Origin: Takifugu bimaculatus
Lineage: Eukaryota; Chordata; Actinopteri; Tetraodontiformes; Tetraodontidae
Assembly (NCBI GenBank): GCA_004026145.2
Contig: CP034984.1
Coordinates: 124,001 to 188,000, forward strand
DNA length: 64,000 bases
Reading direction: 5' to 3'
Part shown: piece by piece, positions 27,335 through 40,194 of the stretch
How the letters are laid out: each line of letters begins with the position of its first letter
Position numbering within the stretch: position 1 is the first letter of the stretch
Position numbers and translations under genes: made by a program
The notes under the pieces: model-generated
Databases searched by the model: none
Told to the model about the DNA's origin: nothing
Seen by the model: the letters and a program-made list of their open reading frames with translations, nothing else

Positions 27335-30300
27335 TGTTTATTCTTTTGTATCCCCATTAGCTGTTACTTATGCAACAGCTTCTCTTCCTGGACTCCACAT
27401 TTTAAAAAACCACATAAATCCAATTTACAATAATATTTACATCAATACATAAATGATAATAAATTCACTAATTTGATTCAGGCAGGACCCGTAAGCAGCC
27501 AAACAGCTGACGGTGTTAACAGAATACTTTAATTCACTCAGATAGCTGCACCACGTGGTGAAAAGGCGCGTGAAGTGCAGATCGTTCCTCCCAATGAGGG
27601 GCGCGTGGTGACCCAGGAAGAGACGTCAGGAAAACGGGGAAAGTTACTTGAAGGGACGGAACCAGGAAGACACCGTTGACCCACGTTTAGCACAAAGCCG
27701 ATGAAAACGAGCAGACGCTGCTCGGGAGGCAGCGGCTTTTGAAGGGTGCTGATTGGTAACCAGCTGCAGGTGTGACGGTCACCAGCGAGAGGTGCCCAGG
27801 TGAACCCACCACGCCCCCTAGTGACAGAACCAGGAAAACAAGACAAACAAAAGGCATCAACACACAGGCCATTTCCCTCTCCACACACTCACGCAGCCAA
27901 ACATCACACCTGCCAACAATCACATTTCCAACATGTCAACAACTCCAATAAGATATACAAACTTCATAAAAGGCTCTATAAAATAATCTCTTTTCATGCA
28001 TTAGTTCTTGGTCTAGGAATCATAACTTGGGCCCTCTTCACCTCTCTTGTTTCATGTCTCTTTTGGGAAAAAGTTATTCTTGAGTGAAGGAAAGTCAGTT
28101 GTTTTGAAACACAGATATTGCTAAAAAAAGTTAGAAGACTTTGTTTTGATCAGTCTTCCACTTTAAACCAGGTGAGATCAGCATGCATTTGGTCTGTTTT
28201 TACTCCTTGAACACCGGAGAGCAAGACGCGCTGCTCCACTCTGCACCTACTGCAGCTTCTGCAGCTCTTTATGAGCTGCACTCGACCAGATAGACGAGCA
28301 GAAATGGAGATGAGAGAGCACCAAAGCTTGAATAACCTGCTAGGTGGTATTAGATGGAAGAAAGGAGGAACATCTTCTCATCATGGATATATTCCTTCCC
28401 ATTTTTCCTACAATTTTACCAATATGTTTTTGCCATATTATTTATTGTGAAGGTTAACCCCAAGGAATTTAACCTCATTGACTTGGTCAACACAGCTGCC
28501 AGTTATGGAGATGCACAATTTAAAATCTTGCCTGAGAGTAAAACTTGATCCAAAAACAACACATTTGTCCTTTGATACATTTAACTTAAATTATTAATGG
28601 CTATCCAATCTGCAATAAGTGCTATTTCATTTTGAAGAACATTTAACTCCACACTGCTTGATGACATATAAACAGCTGAATCATGGCTTCTCTCCAAGCA
28701 AATGGCCTCAGTGGTAAAAATAGAGTAGAGCAGTGGACCGAAGCAACTCCCCTGGGGAACACCACATCGTACTGTCTTTACATTAGAAAAACTGCCATTA
28801 AAGAGAAGCATTCGGGATCTCTTAGATACTTGGGTCCTCCTCCAATTAAGAGTCAAAATATTAGCGCCACATGCCTCTAATGTCATTCAGAGCATTTTGT
28901 GATCAATCAAATCAAAAGCAGCACTAAAATCACAAAGCACAGCACCTACTATCATTTTCCTGTCAGGATCACTCCACCACTGATCAGTCATCTGCATTAA
29001 AGCTAAACAGGTGGAGTGACCCTTCTTGTAAGCATGCTGAAATTCATTAAGTTCATTAATTGACAAATAGAGGGAGATTTGGTTCAACACAACTCGCCCC
29101 ATCAGTCTACTCAGAACAGGAAGGATGCTAATAGGAAGGCTATTAGCACCTCTGAACGGCTGCTTCCTGTTTTTAGGTAAAGGAATAAGTTTAGCAGCTT
29201 TCCACGCTTTAGGGCATATAGGACCTCAGATTTAAGATATGACCTATAGGTGAGGCAATAATGCTGGAGACCATCCTCAAATGTTTCCAGTTTATCTCGT
29301 TCTGAGGGGCTTTCATTGTTTAAACTTGCAAGAAGTTTCTCCACCTCATTCACTTGAATTGATTGGAAATCAAATACACAATCTTTATTTTTCACAAGGT
29401 AGCCTTTGATTAATTGGTTTGAAATATTTGTGTTTGATTCTGAGTTTTTCATGTGTTTTTTAAGTTTCTCAGTTTTCCCAATAAAATATTTCTTGGGGTT
29501 TTGTCTTAAATGTGCCATCTAACTCAAGAAAAGAGGGTGTGTTTTCTCCAGCTCGACCCATTATGTCATTTATTGTTTTCCGGACTTTTTCCATCATGAT
29601 TAAGTTCATTTATTTTGATAATACCTTCTTTTCTTTTCCTGATCCCTTTTGTCTCTTGGTTTCTAAGAGAACAGTATTCCTTCCAATCAGTCGTGTTTCA
29701 GATTTAATAGCCAAAATGTTCATTTTATCCCCATGAGTCATGATGGCTTTCAGGTCCTCATCAATCCAAGGTGCTTTCCTTTTTCTGTTAGGATGTGGAG
29801 GTCAGATTTGTTGCTGCTTTGTTCCCCTGCCCTGTTTTTGTGCTCGTTTCCCTCATCTGTGCAGGCTGGGTGTGGCAGGCAGATTTCTCCAACCCCTCCT
29901 CTGGAGTTTCTCCCCTGCTGCTCATCAGCTCATCAGGAGCAGCAGTATTTATCTCCAGCTCGTCCTCTCATGCTCTGCCAGTTTGTTGCTTAAATGCTGA
30001 GTGGTAATTGTGCACTGGCTCCTGTGCTTGTTCTTATTGATCTGAGCAAGTTGTTTGGTTTATTGTTTCTCTGCTCACCTCTTGTTCTTGCTTCCAGCCT
30101 CACCTGCCACGCTCAGCCTCTCTTCCTGGTCCAGCCTGCTCTCGTCTGGGCTGCACCTGCAAGTGTTTGTTCCAAATAAACCTTCGTTTGGAAAGGACTT
30201 TTCTGGTCGTGGTCTGCATTGTGGGTTCAGTGTCCTGTCGGGCTTCTGTCTTTACATTTTCTAACTGTAAATTTCCTAATGGGAGCATGTTTATCAGCTG

Positions 30301-30510
30301 CCTCTAGAAACATTTCAGTAAATGGTTCCAGTGCTTTTCCTACATTTATTAAACATACTCTCTCCCACTGTACCTTATTGTTAGATCCATTATATTAAAG
30401 TTATCTCTTATTTGCTTTCACCTTGTTATATTCCTTATTCTTGTTATATTGTCTCTCATTACTTAATGTTTCCTATTATTTGCTAATGCTTAATGTTCAT
30501 GATGCTTGGT
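27335..30510 (-). mobile_element. LINE-A copy 2 with nested repeats
   Basis: Same decayed LINE as at 5255-11650 but without the RTE insertion. RT pieces lie at 28887-29102 and 28581-28886, and the catalytic FADD block is deleted (the frame passes from LERS to DSAVY). The LTR-like segment (about 27480-27950) and the ~470 bp inserted repeat (about 29790-30260) are in the same places as in copy 1. A ~130 bp segment at 27982-28110 is absent from copy 1. Confidence 0.72.
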
Positions 30511-30511
30511 A

Positions 30512-30858
30512 TGTCAACTCGAACTTCTCTGGTCAAGGGCGACAGAAATGCGGCGGCTGTTGAAGTGACATTGACTGGAGACAGAGCTGCGGGGCCGAAC
30601 CCAGGAGATGTTCTCTTAATCTGTCTGATATAGAAGAATGTGCTGTTTGCGAGATAAGATAATCAAATCAGTGAAGGACTTCTGTAACTAGGGACCTCCT
30701 AATTCCAATAAAAGAAGGATGGCGGGAGGTGTGCAGCAGAACGTGTTGGAGATCTGTAACTGAGCACATCTCTCCGTTCTCCTTGCTGCAAATAAAATTC
30801 AAACTGTTGTCTTTGCCTCATTTGTGTTTCTCGTGTTTCAGGTCGTTTGAACCTAACA
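30512..30858 (+). mobile_element. Endogenous retrovirus-type LTR, copy 2
   Basis: TGTCAACT to CCTAACA, 347 bp, followed by the TGGTCC primer-site-like stretch. A 3 bp difference in length from copies 1 and 3 comes from a small deletion near 30561. Confidence 0.58.
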
Positions 30859-31672
30859 TTTTGGTCCTTCTAGCCAGATTCCAACACACCTGAAGGGTCC
30901 GGTGGGGGAGGCTGAACCTCAGGAAAGACCGTGGCCACGGCAGGCCGCCTCAAAGCGACCTATGATACCCTTTCCGGGACTGAGCTTCAGCTCACTGATT
31001 GTACCCTGATGGTTGACAGAATTCCAGGAGGAAAGACAACAGTGGTGAGCATGTCTTGAATTCAAAAGTGTGTGTATGTTGATTGTCGGGGACTTAATGT
31101 AAAAATTGCGATAGACACTAAGGCAGTGTTTTGGGAGAGAGGAACCCGAAAGTCTTCTGTGAGACGCAATGAGAAACAGACCCTGTGAATACTAGTCAAT
31201 GGCAGGTAAATAAGAGTACTAAGGGCAGTACCAAGGCAGGGCGAGGGAGTCCTGGCCACGTGAAAAAGAAATTAAGTCACGACAAATCATCCAAAAGAGT
31301 GACTGTGAGTGTGAAAGGATTGTTAAATACCACTAGGTATTTTCAATCATACCAAAGCAGTGATAAGTGTAAGTGATAAGGCCCTGGTGGATGCAGAGGC
31401 AAGACTGAGAAGTACCACAACGTGAGAAGTACCACAACGGTTTGATTAATTATCACCCCACTGAGATCATCATCCCAGTTTTAGGTCACCCTATGTGCAA
31501 GACTGGACCAAATTCTTAATAATAATTAAAAAAAAATTTTAAAACAATAATTAAAAAAAAAACAACAACTGTAAATTAGGATAAGGTTAACCTGTAAAAT
31601 GAAAAAAAAAAAAAACATAACCACAAACAGAGAGAAAAGAAGAGCTAAAAGTTAAAACCTAATTCTCCAAAA

Positions 31673-31858
31673 ATGGGGACAAGTAAAAGCAAACAAAGGC
31701 CCAGAGATGAATTGCGGTGTAAGGACTGGAAATTCCTCGAAGAACAAAATCCAAAGAAACTCGCGTATTTAGACAAGCAGATAACTGATTATGGATTCAA
31801 AGGACAGCTAAACTCACAACAAATTGTTGCCTCAGAGGTGAGACCTGGTTATACTTAG
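31673..31858 (+). pseudogene. Truncated retroviral gag start, copy 2
   Basis: Met-Gly start and 61 codons, one residue different from copy 1, stop at the same place. A-rich tract at about 31525-31620 precedes it. Downstream to 32210 nothing clear. Confidence 0.45.
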
Positions 31859-32212
31859 CCATTAATTAAGTTAAGAAAATAGGAAATTGTGTTTGTGTGT
31901 GAATGGAGGACTAAGCCATTGAAAGAGTTGATAGGAGAACTCTGCTAGTCCTGTGTTTTATTATTTTGCCTCATAAGAAAACACAGTACTGGTGATCAGG
32001 GGACAAAGGACGGGTTTCATCCCTTAAAACTAACACCGCTGTGCAGATATTGTACGGTAGAAGGCCGTGTTAGTGTCCTCCCTTTGACGTGCCAGAGAAC
32101 TTTTCTGTGAGACCACATAGTATAAAATGAGGCTGTTCAAGAAAAAGGATGTCGAACTTGAGGGGGATGAAAAGTTTGTGGAAGGAGATGCAGAAGGTTC
32201 GGGGAAAATAAG

Positions 32213-32440
32213 TCAGGAAAGGTGGAGAAGAAAGTTGAATCTTTCAGGCAAACTCTGCACTACAGATATTCTGGAATTGCATATGTCCACAAAATCAGAT
32301 TGTGTGTTTGACCTGAACAATATTTTATGCAACACAACGAGTGGACGGTCCAGGTGGGCCACCAGGGCCGTGTCATCAGCATATTTAAAAAGACTCATTA
32401 GCTCCCTCCTGTAGGTGATGTCATTGCTATAGGCAGGAAC
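32213..32440 (-). mobile_element. LINE RT fragment (YADD), copy 2
   Basis: Minus-strand SLFKYADDTALVAHL as in the copy at 13324-13584. The flank 32440-32890 is the shared family A V flank. Confidence 0.68.
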
Positions 32441-32898
32441 AAATTGGAGGATAAAACAACCATGTGATCGCCCTCTGTTTAAAACCAGTTTACCAGTTTT
32501 ACAACTGTTTAAGAGTCAGACTTGCATCGTCTACACCTCCTTGTGCCCTGTAGGCAAACTGGAGAGGATCCAGTTTATTAAACAGCACATGAGGCATTCA
32601 GTCACACAGCTCTCTGCATGCATTTGCATCTAACAGACCTTTCATTGAATTATCCATAATTATTAAAGTAAATGATGATTTTATGAGGTTAACGGCATAT
32701 CATCAAAAGAGCTACATGTTGAAAATAAATGTGTCAAGCTTTAGTTGATAATCTGATCAGTGTTTGAGCCATTTTGTGTGATTAAAGTAGTTGTCAGTGA
32801 TGTTTCTGTCAGTTGTGTGTTCACTGGTCTGTGTCAGAGTCTCTTCCTCTTCAGCAGCTGCTGGAACATCTCAGTGTCTCTGCTCTCTGACTGAGGGA

Positions 32899-32926
32899 GG
32901 TTTTTGTTCCACTCTAAATCACTGTG
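32899..32926 (-). promoter_or_regulatory. V-RSS of VA4, 12 bp spacer
   Basis: Nonamer 32899-32907, spacer TCCACTCTAAAT, heptamer 32920-32926. Confidence 0.94.
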
Positions 32927-33390
32927 TGAACGTTCCATCACTATTGTAGCCCAGACAGTAATAAACTGCTTCATCTTGAGTCTGAACTGCACTGATGGTC
33001 AAAGTGAAGTCGGTGCTGCTGCCACTGCCACTAAACCGAGCTGCTGTTCCTGAATGATTTATTATGTGTCTTACTAGCAGCTGTGGAGGCTGTCCAGGTT
33101 TCTGTTGATACCAGCCCAAACAATCACTATTTGATTGTCCATTATAACAGCCGCTGTAAACAGCAGGGTTTGTTTTGCAGGTGAGAGCGACAGTGGATCC
33201 TGGAGTAGATGTGATCACTGCAGGCTGAGTCACAGTCACCTGACCGCTGCATCCTGCAGACAAAAACACATCATTTATCAGCAGAAAGAGAGGAGAGAAA
33301 AGACACAAGGACATCTTTGAGGTTGTGAGGGAACAAACCTGTAAAAGAGCAGCAGGTCAGCGTCCAGATGAGGATGGTGATGAGAGTCAT
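32927..33390 (-). CDS. Ig light-chain V segment, family A (VA4)
   Basis: Leader exon 33339-33390, V exon 32927-33253 (327 bp; one codon shorter than VA1 at CDR2, RHIINHS for RHVRINHS). CDR1 is AVYSGC..SNSDC followed by LGW, and FR3 reads ISAVQT. CDR3 LGYNSDGTF. Octamer-like at 33482-33489. The spacer to J4 is 614 bp and holds nothing else. Confidence 0.92.
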
Positions 33391-34003
33391 GCTGCTTGTG
33401 CTTTCTGCTGTGTTGACTGACAGATCTGAGTCCTGCAGTGTTGAACTAACACCACTATAAACCTTCTCAGATCAGCTGATGATGCAAAGCCTCCTCTCTA
33501 TGGAAATGACGTCTCTGCTCTCAACACACTGAAGGCACGAGCAGACAAAATCAACACAAACACAGCTTGGATTAAAAGCAACTTTCTTCTTCATGGAACT
33601 GAAGAAAAGATTTGACAAATACAGCTGAGCATCAACAACAGATGCTGATGTGAGAATGTTGGCATTTTTAACTGGATTCAGCAGTTTTAGCTTTAAAAAG
33701 AATATTTCTTGGAAACTTTTGGAGCTGACTTTGTAAAATGTTATTCATTTTAAATAACTTGAAATTGCATTTTCTTAAAGCATAAATTAAAATGTAGAAT
33801 GAGAATATTGTAACTGATCCACATCAGTTTTGATCCTGTAAAGAGACTGATGTGTAAAAGTGATCAAATCATTCAAATTCAAAGAGAAATTTCAGTTTGA
33901 ATCTATTTAAAATGTTGGTGCATTAAATCAACTGGTAATAATCCATTTTTGAGAGAAAAAGATGTGAATTTTCAGTGGGTAGCTGCTTGTTGACAGTGCA
34001 GGA

Positions 34004-34042
34004 GGTTTTTGTACGACCACTTGATGAGTTTGTATCACTGTG
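34004..34042 (+). promoter_or_regulatory. J-RSS of J4, 23 bp spacer
   Basis: Nonamer 34004-34012, heptamer 34036-34042, consensus. Confidence 0.95.
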
Positions 34043-34080
34043 GTTCACGTTTGGTGGAGGAACCAAACTCATCGTTGACT
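34043..34080 (+). CDS. Ig light-chain J segment (J4)
   Basis: Encodes FTFGGGTKLIVD; GTAAGT donor at 34081; 650 bp intron to C4. Confidence 0.95.
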
Positions 34081-34504
34081 GTAAGTAACAGATTTTTATT
34101 TGAATCTTTTTCACTTTTACACTTTTCGCAATTTTGAAGGAGACTTTTGCATTTGTCTCGTTTTAATTGTTATTATTTGATACCATCTGAGTCACAACTT
34201 TATAAACATCATCATTAATTAAAGATTATATTAAATTGTTTCTTTATAAACTGAAAATAAATAACTGGCTTCTCAATTAAAATGTTAATTGTTTTAAATT
34301 TTCTGTGGACATGTAACATTTGTAGTTAATTAGACTCAACTTTCATTGCTCAAAACCTTCCTTGAGCAGTTTAATCTCATTATTGTTTGATCATTTTCAA
34401 CATTCTGACTGTTTAACGATGTAAAAACTGATTTTATTAGATTTTATCCGTAAATGCAACTTTTCTTTGCGTGGACGCTTCATTTATTTTCTCTGTGGTG
34501 AAAA

Positions 34505-34514
34505 GGAAGTGAAA
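34505..34514 (+). promoter_or_regulatory. PU.1/IRF composite site in J-C intron, cassette 4
   Basis: GGAAGTGAAA, intact. Confidence 0.6.
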
Positions 34515-34730
34515 CAGACAGATGCCACAGATGTGAAGTGTGTTCTCACCAGTGTTTCACCTGTGTCACGTTAAACTCTCGACTGTATATAAAGAAGTTA
34601 AAGAGAAGAAAATCGTCACGCTGTCCAACATTGTCCAAACATGTCAAAATGTCCTCAGTCATCACCAGCTAACGGCTCAGTCAGATTTGATGGTGTCCAA
34701 ACCTTCACGTCTTTCTGGTCTCTCCTCCAG

Positions 34731-35053
34731 CGGGTGTGGTGCGTCCCACCCTGACCGTCCTCCCCCCCTCCCCAGAGGAGCTGCAGCAGGGCAGTGCCAC
34801 ACTGGTGTGTCTGGCCAGCGGGGGCTCCCCCTCACAGTGGAAGCTGAGCTGGAAGGTGGGGGGCGGCAGCAGCACCACATCGGCCTCACACAGCCTGGAG
34901 CTCCTGGGGAGTGACGGCCGCTTCAGCTGGAGCAGCACCCTGAACCTCCCTGCAGACCAGTGGAAGAAGGTGGACTCAGTGACCTGTGAGGCCAGTCTGA
35001 GTGGACAGAGCTCTGTCACTCAAAGCCTGGACCCTCACAGCTGCTCAGTCTAG
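34731..35053 (+). CDS. Ig light-chain constant exon, type 1 (C4)
   Basis: Intact, with all three landmark cysteines. Differences visible: GGGSSTTSAS and SLELLGS for SLEVLGS. AATAAA at 35232-35237. With J4 it forms a complete pair; downstream flank is the LINE-containing form shared with cassette 1. Confidence 0.95.
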
Positions 35054-35509
35054 AGGTTCAGCAACACTTCCTGTCTGGAAACCGTGCTGCTTCTGTCCTC
35101 AACATCTTGATGGAGCGACACATCTTTTCTGCTCACATATTCCTGCATGAGCGTGACTCTGCTTTCATCTGGACATTTCTCTAACTCACCTCACTCATTT
35201 TCTGTCCACAGATGTGAATTTAAAGTCACAAAATAAACATTTCAATCATTTCAGCCAACATCTCTGTGTTTGTTGTGATTATTGATGTGGAAATCTGATC
35301 ATCAACCATCTTTACTCCACAGTTGTCTTTAGTTTTTCAGTTATTTTATCAGGTGAAAAACTAAAAAACTCAGACAATCATATCACACTTTAAATATCAA
35401 TTAAGACACTCAGAAGAGATGATGTCAGCTTGTATATTGATCATATCCACTAATGTGAACATGAATGTGTTTTTGGGCTGCATTCATTCGTTCCTTCATC
35501 AACTTTATT

Positions 35510-36910
35510 GTAACTTGTGAGTGGACTGAGGTTAGCCTCATCTACAGTTCCGACCAGCATTGACAAAGTACAAAACAAACATTACAAATAAAATCAGATA
35601 AAATAAGCAAACGCTTTTGTACACAATAAAACACAGAACCAGAAAGAGCAGTAAAGACCAAGCACAGATAGAGGACAGGAAATTAGTGAGTCATGATTCA
35701 CAGTGACTGAAGTGAACACCTGAGTTGAGCTTGAGAGTTACCTGATGTACGGGGGCATAACCAGAGACAGCAGAACTCCCCTGCTCAGCTCGGATTTTGG
35801 GAATTTTCTGTTGCAGCCAGTTCATTCAGTGGGCACTAAAAGCGCTAGTGGACTGAACAATTAATGGAGAGACGTAGTTTGGAGGTTTGCCAGTGAGGGC
35901 CGCATAAATGAATAAATCCAGGTGGAAGTCACATCTTTGAGCTGGGGAGGTCCACCCTGCCGAGACAGATACAGGACAGTGATGTGTGGAAGAGGGGCTC
36001 CAGTGATAAATCTAAGGGCAGAATGGTGAAGAGCATCTGGTGGTTCAAGACAGGAAGTGGAGGTAGCCATGGAAATTATCATACCACAGTGGAAATGTGA
36101 GGAGAGCATGTTCTGCTAGCACTTGAGAAAAACATCTATTTAGTGTTTTTATGCATGCAGGGTGGATTTAAGATGGGAAAAAATGCTGTCTGTAGAACGC
36201 TAAAGGAGGCTTGAAGACATTTTATGGCTGTTTTTAGGCGAGATTGCGATAAAAAGAAAATCTTATAGAAACAGTGAAGAGGACAGGGCCTAAAATTGAA
36301 CCTTGAGGCACCTCTCTAGTGATGGGTTACCATGATTCAGTTTATTTGGTTGTAGTTGACCTGCATGTGTTGTTTCTGTTCTTGCCCTGTTCCCAGGGGG
36401 ATCGACTTTTGGCCGAAGCACCTTCTTCCTCACCTGCTGCTCTTATCGGTGGATTAGATCAGCACCTTTAAAGAGTGACTCCTTTCTCCACTCATTCCCC
36501 GATCATTGTAGGGCCCACTTGGCTCCATTTCTGTGAAAACATTTGAAGTATGAGCTTTTGTTTGCCAGCTTTCCCTCACTTGCCCATGTTTTGTCTGTCT
36601 CCAGTTCCAGTCAGCAGCAGCTTCACCTTATTGTTACTGTTTTGTGGGAAATAAAACCGTTAAATCATCCGGTTTGTCTGTGTCTGCATTCCAGTTCCAG
36701 TTTAATATGGGTGAGAGAGAAACCAGTGTTGTTGAACATTTCAAGGATGACTGAGTGATCTACCGAGTCAAAAGCCTGAGAGAGGTTCATGAATATGGAG
36801 GTAAAATAACTTCTCTCATCCAGGATAGTTATAATATTGATGATCAAACTGGTGGTGGTGAGAAAACTGTGATGTGGCCTAAAACCAGAGTGATACGGAT
36901 TTAAAATTGA
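35510..36910 (-). mobile_element. Decayed LINE fragment, copy of 2500-3900
   Basis: Same two protein remnants: ALRFITGAP at 35861-36109 and SQAFDSVDH at 36665-36847, both minus strand. This shows cassettes 1 and 4 share a common ancestor for the whole C-to-VB interval. 36910-37290 is AT-rich V flank. Confidence 0.7.
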
Positions 36911-37292
36911 ACAAGTATGAGTTGATGCTGATTAGATGTTCTCTGCAATATTTGTTTTATATCGAAAATATTCAGAATAAATGAAGCAAAGTTCTTCAAA
37001 TCTGCACAAAGAAGCAGCACTTGAGTAAATGTAATTACTGATTTAATGGTTGATTATTACTAATAATCTTGTATCAGTTGTAACTTGTAATATATCATTC
37101 CTCTATTAATGGTTAAACTGAGTATTTCTGTATTTTTCATGGTTATTTTAAAGCTTTTAAACTGACTTGACTTGTGTTTAAATGAATCTGGTTTGTACTT
37201 GGTGACTCTGGTGTTGACTGAACCAGTTCTGCTGGTGACTCTTCATCGTCTGCAGCTGCAGCTGCTGTTTTCACTTCAGTCACACTGAGGGA

Positions 37293-37320
37293 GGTTTTTG
37301 TACGGCTCTAAATCACTGTG
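37293..37320 (-). promoter_or_regulatory. V-RSS of VB4, 12 bp spacer
   Basis: Nonamer 37293-37301, heptamer 37314-37320. Confidence 0.94.
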
Positions 37321-37801
37321 TGAACGTTCCATCACCATGTCCACCCAGACAGTAATAATCTCCAGCATCTTCAGCCTGAACACCAGTGATGGTTAGAGTG
37401 TACTGAGAACCAGATCTGCTGCCACTGAATCGAGACGGCGTTCCTGTGTTGAGACTTGATACAGAATGTATCAGAAGTTTAGGAGCCTGTCCAGGTTTCT
37501 GAAGGTACCAGCTGAGAGCATATCCAATATTTGAGCTTCCTGTGGCGCTGATGGTCACAGACCCTCCAACACTAACAGACTTGAATTTATCAGCCTGAGT
37601 CAGAAAGTTGTTGGCAGAAGATTCTGAAATGACAAACAACAAATGTTAAAAAGAGCAGTTGAAAAGAGCCTGGAGGAGCAGTTATGATGTAAAAATGAAA
37701 TGATTTCAGCCTCCTTGGAAAGAAGAAGAGGATGAAATCAAACAATGTTGAAAAGTCTCACCCTGACTCAGAAAGATGACAGTCAGAATTATTGACAACA
37801 T
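37321..37801 (-). CDS. Ig light-chain V segment, family B (VB4)
   Basis: Leader exon 37762-37801, V exon 37321-37623. CDR1 SNIGYAL, CDR2 HSVSSLNT, CDR3 LGGHGDGTF; first Cys replaced by Ala. Octamer 37899-37906. Open. Confidence 0.9.
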
Positions 37802-37999
37802 GGTGATGCTGAAGTTTTCAGTGTGAGAGCGTGAAAAGAGTTCAGACTCTCTGTGACATCAGAACTTTAAACTCTGAGGAGCAACTATGCAGAAAAACAT
37901 GCAAATGTTCTGCAGAAGACAGAAACTCACCTGTTCTAGTGAAACACAGACACACATGAGGAGGAGTCACACTTCCACTGAGAGTTGAATAAAAGCTTT

Positions 38000-38795
38000 T
38001 ATTAAGTTAAATTTCTACTTTCTTTCATTAATTATTTCTCATTTCTCAATGAGTTTATATTCTGACCTGCTGTCAGAGACACAAACATGGAGCTTTCGTG
38101 ACTCCACTTCATTAATGTCATCAAAAATGTCTGATTATTGCTGGTTTTTGCTCAAATCTCAGCGTGGGTTCCATCTGTTAGAATGACATGATGTGATCAG
38201 TCACGTGTGCCAGAAACTTGCTATTTTATCTTCATTGTCACTGAGTCCACAACAGTCACAAGAAACAAGGATATCAGGAGAAGCACCAATGAATGTCACC
38301 CTTCATGAACGAACCTGTGTGGTGTATTTGGACTTTTTCATGAGATTAATCTTGTTCTTCTATCAACATGCAAATTTCTCATAATTACATCAGCAGGTTC
38401 TGGCTGTTGATGAGAAATGTTTAACTCTGACTCACTCTGGTTGTTTTGGATCAGTGCAACATGCAGTTTATAGTTTAGATGCTGTAATTGGACCAGCATG
38501 AAATCTATAACAGAGAATAAAGAAGAGTTGATCCCTTGTAGTGGACTCAGGTACCTTCGCTTGTTCCTCTGAAACTGAAATGTCAATGTCTTTGCACATG
38601 GACAATGGATCACTATAGTTCATGGGAACTGCCTCCAATTGGCTAACATTGTTTCAGGAACCACATTAAGGCTCAGTCAGGGACAAAATAAGAGACTTTG
38701 ATGCAGCAACAGGCCCATAACAACCCTTCCATTCCTGGGAAAGATCAATGAAAGAGCTGTCTTTTAGCTGATCCACTCCTTCATGCTTAAAAACA
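38000..38795. other. Short intercassette spacer, no gene recognised
   Basis: AT-rich sequence with short frames on both strands (38193-38384, 38338-38613) that recur in the sister spacers at 43330-44150 and 48830-49630 but show no known motif. Likely part of the repeat-derived spacer. Confidence 0.5.
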
Positions 38796-38799
38796 TTTT

Positions 38800-39530
38800 T
38801 TAAATATATTTTCAGTCTGGATTTCCCCCAGACCACAGCACTGAGACTGCCCCTGTTAAAGCCTTGACCAACATAGATGTCAAGAGTGATGCATCTAAAA
38901 CTGCTGTCCTGGTTTTGCTGGACCTCAGTGCTGCATTTGACACAGCTGGAAAAAGTGGCTGGGATGTACTGGTTCTGGACTCAATTGGTTCAAATCTTAC
39001 TTCCAACACAGGGACACTTTGTCTCAGTTGGTCACTAGAAGTCAGAGTGAACAAAGATCACATGTGGGGTTCCTCAGGGATCCATTCTCGAGCCTCTTCA
39101 CTGTCTTCAAGCTGCATCTTGCTCAGCTATTAGGAAATCACATCTGTTACTGTTTTCATGCAGATGACACACAACTTTATATTTAAATTCATTAAGTTCC
39201 TACAGTCCCTTAGTTGCTCCCAGTAAGTGTATTTAACAACTCAGTTAGTGAGTTAGTGTTAAAACTTTCTCCAGCTCAATGCTGAAGAACAGAAATGACT
39301 GTATTTGGCCTCAAGAATGAAAGGTCAAAGATCAGAGCTCCCCTTGACTTGATGCAGCTTCTATCTCAGCCTGTTACCACCTAAAGAACACTGGTAGATT
39401 TAAGGGTTCTCTGCCTGGAGAAGACACAGAGAAACTTGCTCATGTTGTCTTTTTGAGCTGGTTAGATTGTTGTGATGGAATCTTCACACTTGGAATATGA
39501 TTGTTTATGAATTTGGCTGCACAAATAAAC
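38800..39530 (+). mobile_element. L2-like LINE reverse transcriptase fragment, copy 1
   Basis: Plus-strand remnants: SGFPPDHSTETAPVKAL, LLDLSAAFDTAG (motif A) around 38815-38950, ADDTQLYI (catalytic block, about 39160-39185) and a LDCCDG-like piece near 39460. This order is that of L2-type elements. Many stops; the 3' part and the endonuclease are missing. Confidence 0.75.
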
Positions 39531-39702
39531 TTGTCAGGATTCTTTTGATAATCCGATCAAACAGTGTTTGAGCCACTTTGTGTGATTAAAGTAGTTGTCA
39601 GTGATGTTTCTGTCAGTTGTGTGTTCACTGGTCTGTGTCAGAGTCTCTTCCTCTTCAGCAGCTGCTGGAACATCTCAGTGTCTCTGCTCTCTGACTGAGG
39701 GA

Positions 39703-39730
39703 GGTTTTTGTTCCACTCTAAATCACTGTG
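39703..39730 (-). promoter_or_regulatory. V-RSS of VA5, 12 bp spacer
   Basis: Nonamer 39703-39711, heptamer 39724-39730. Confidence 0.94.
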
Positions 39731-40194
39731 TGAACGTTCCATCACTATAGTAGCCCAGACAGTAATAAACTGCTTCATCTTGAGTCTGAACTCCACTGAT
39801 GGTCAAAGTGAAGTCGGTGCTGCTGCCACTGCCACTAAACCGAGCTGCTGTTCCTGAATGATTTATTATGTGTCTTACTAGCAGCTGTGGAGGCTGTCCA
39901 AGTTTCTGTTGAAACCAGAACATACAATCACTATTTGATTGTCCATTATAACAGCCGCTGTCAACAGCAGGGTTTGTTTTACAGGTGAGAGCGACAGTGG
40001 ATCCTGGAGTAGATGTGATCACTGCAGGCTGAGTCACAGTCACCTGACCGCTGCATCCTGCAGACAAAAACACATCATTTATCAGCAGAAAGAGAGGAGA
40101 GAAAAGACACAAGGACATCTTTGAGGTTGTGAGGGAACAAACCTGTAAAAGAGCAGCAGGTCAGCGTCCAGATGAGGATGGTGATGAGAGTCAT
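39731..40194 (-). CDS. Ig light-chain V segment, family A (VA5)
   Basis: Leader exon 40143-40194, V exon 39731-40057. CDR1 AVDSGC..SNSDC followed by MFWFQQKLGQ: two framework changes (Tyr to Phe, Pro to Leu) in the usual WYQQKPGQ. CDR3 LGYYSDGTF. Octamer-like 40286-40293. The spacer to J5 is about 165 bp shorter than in other cassettes because of a deletion near 40614. Confidence 0.9.
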
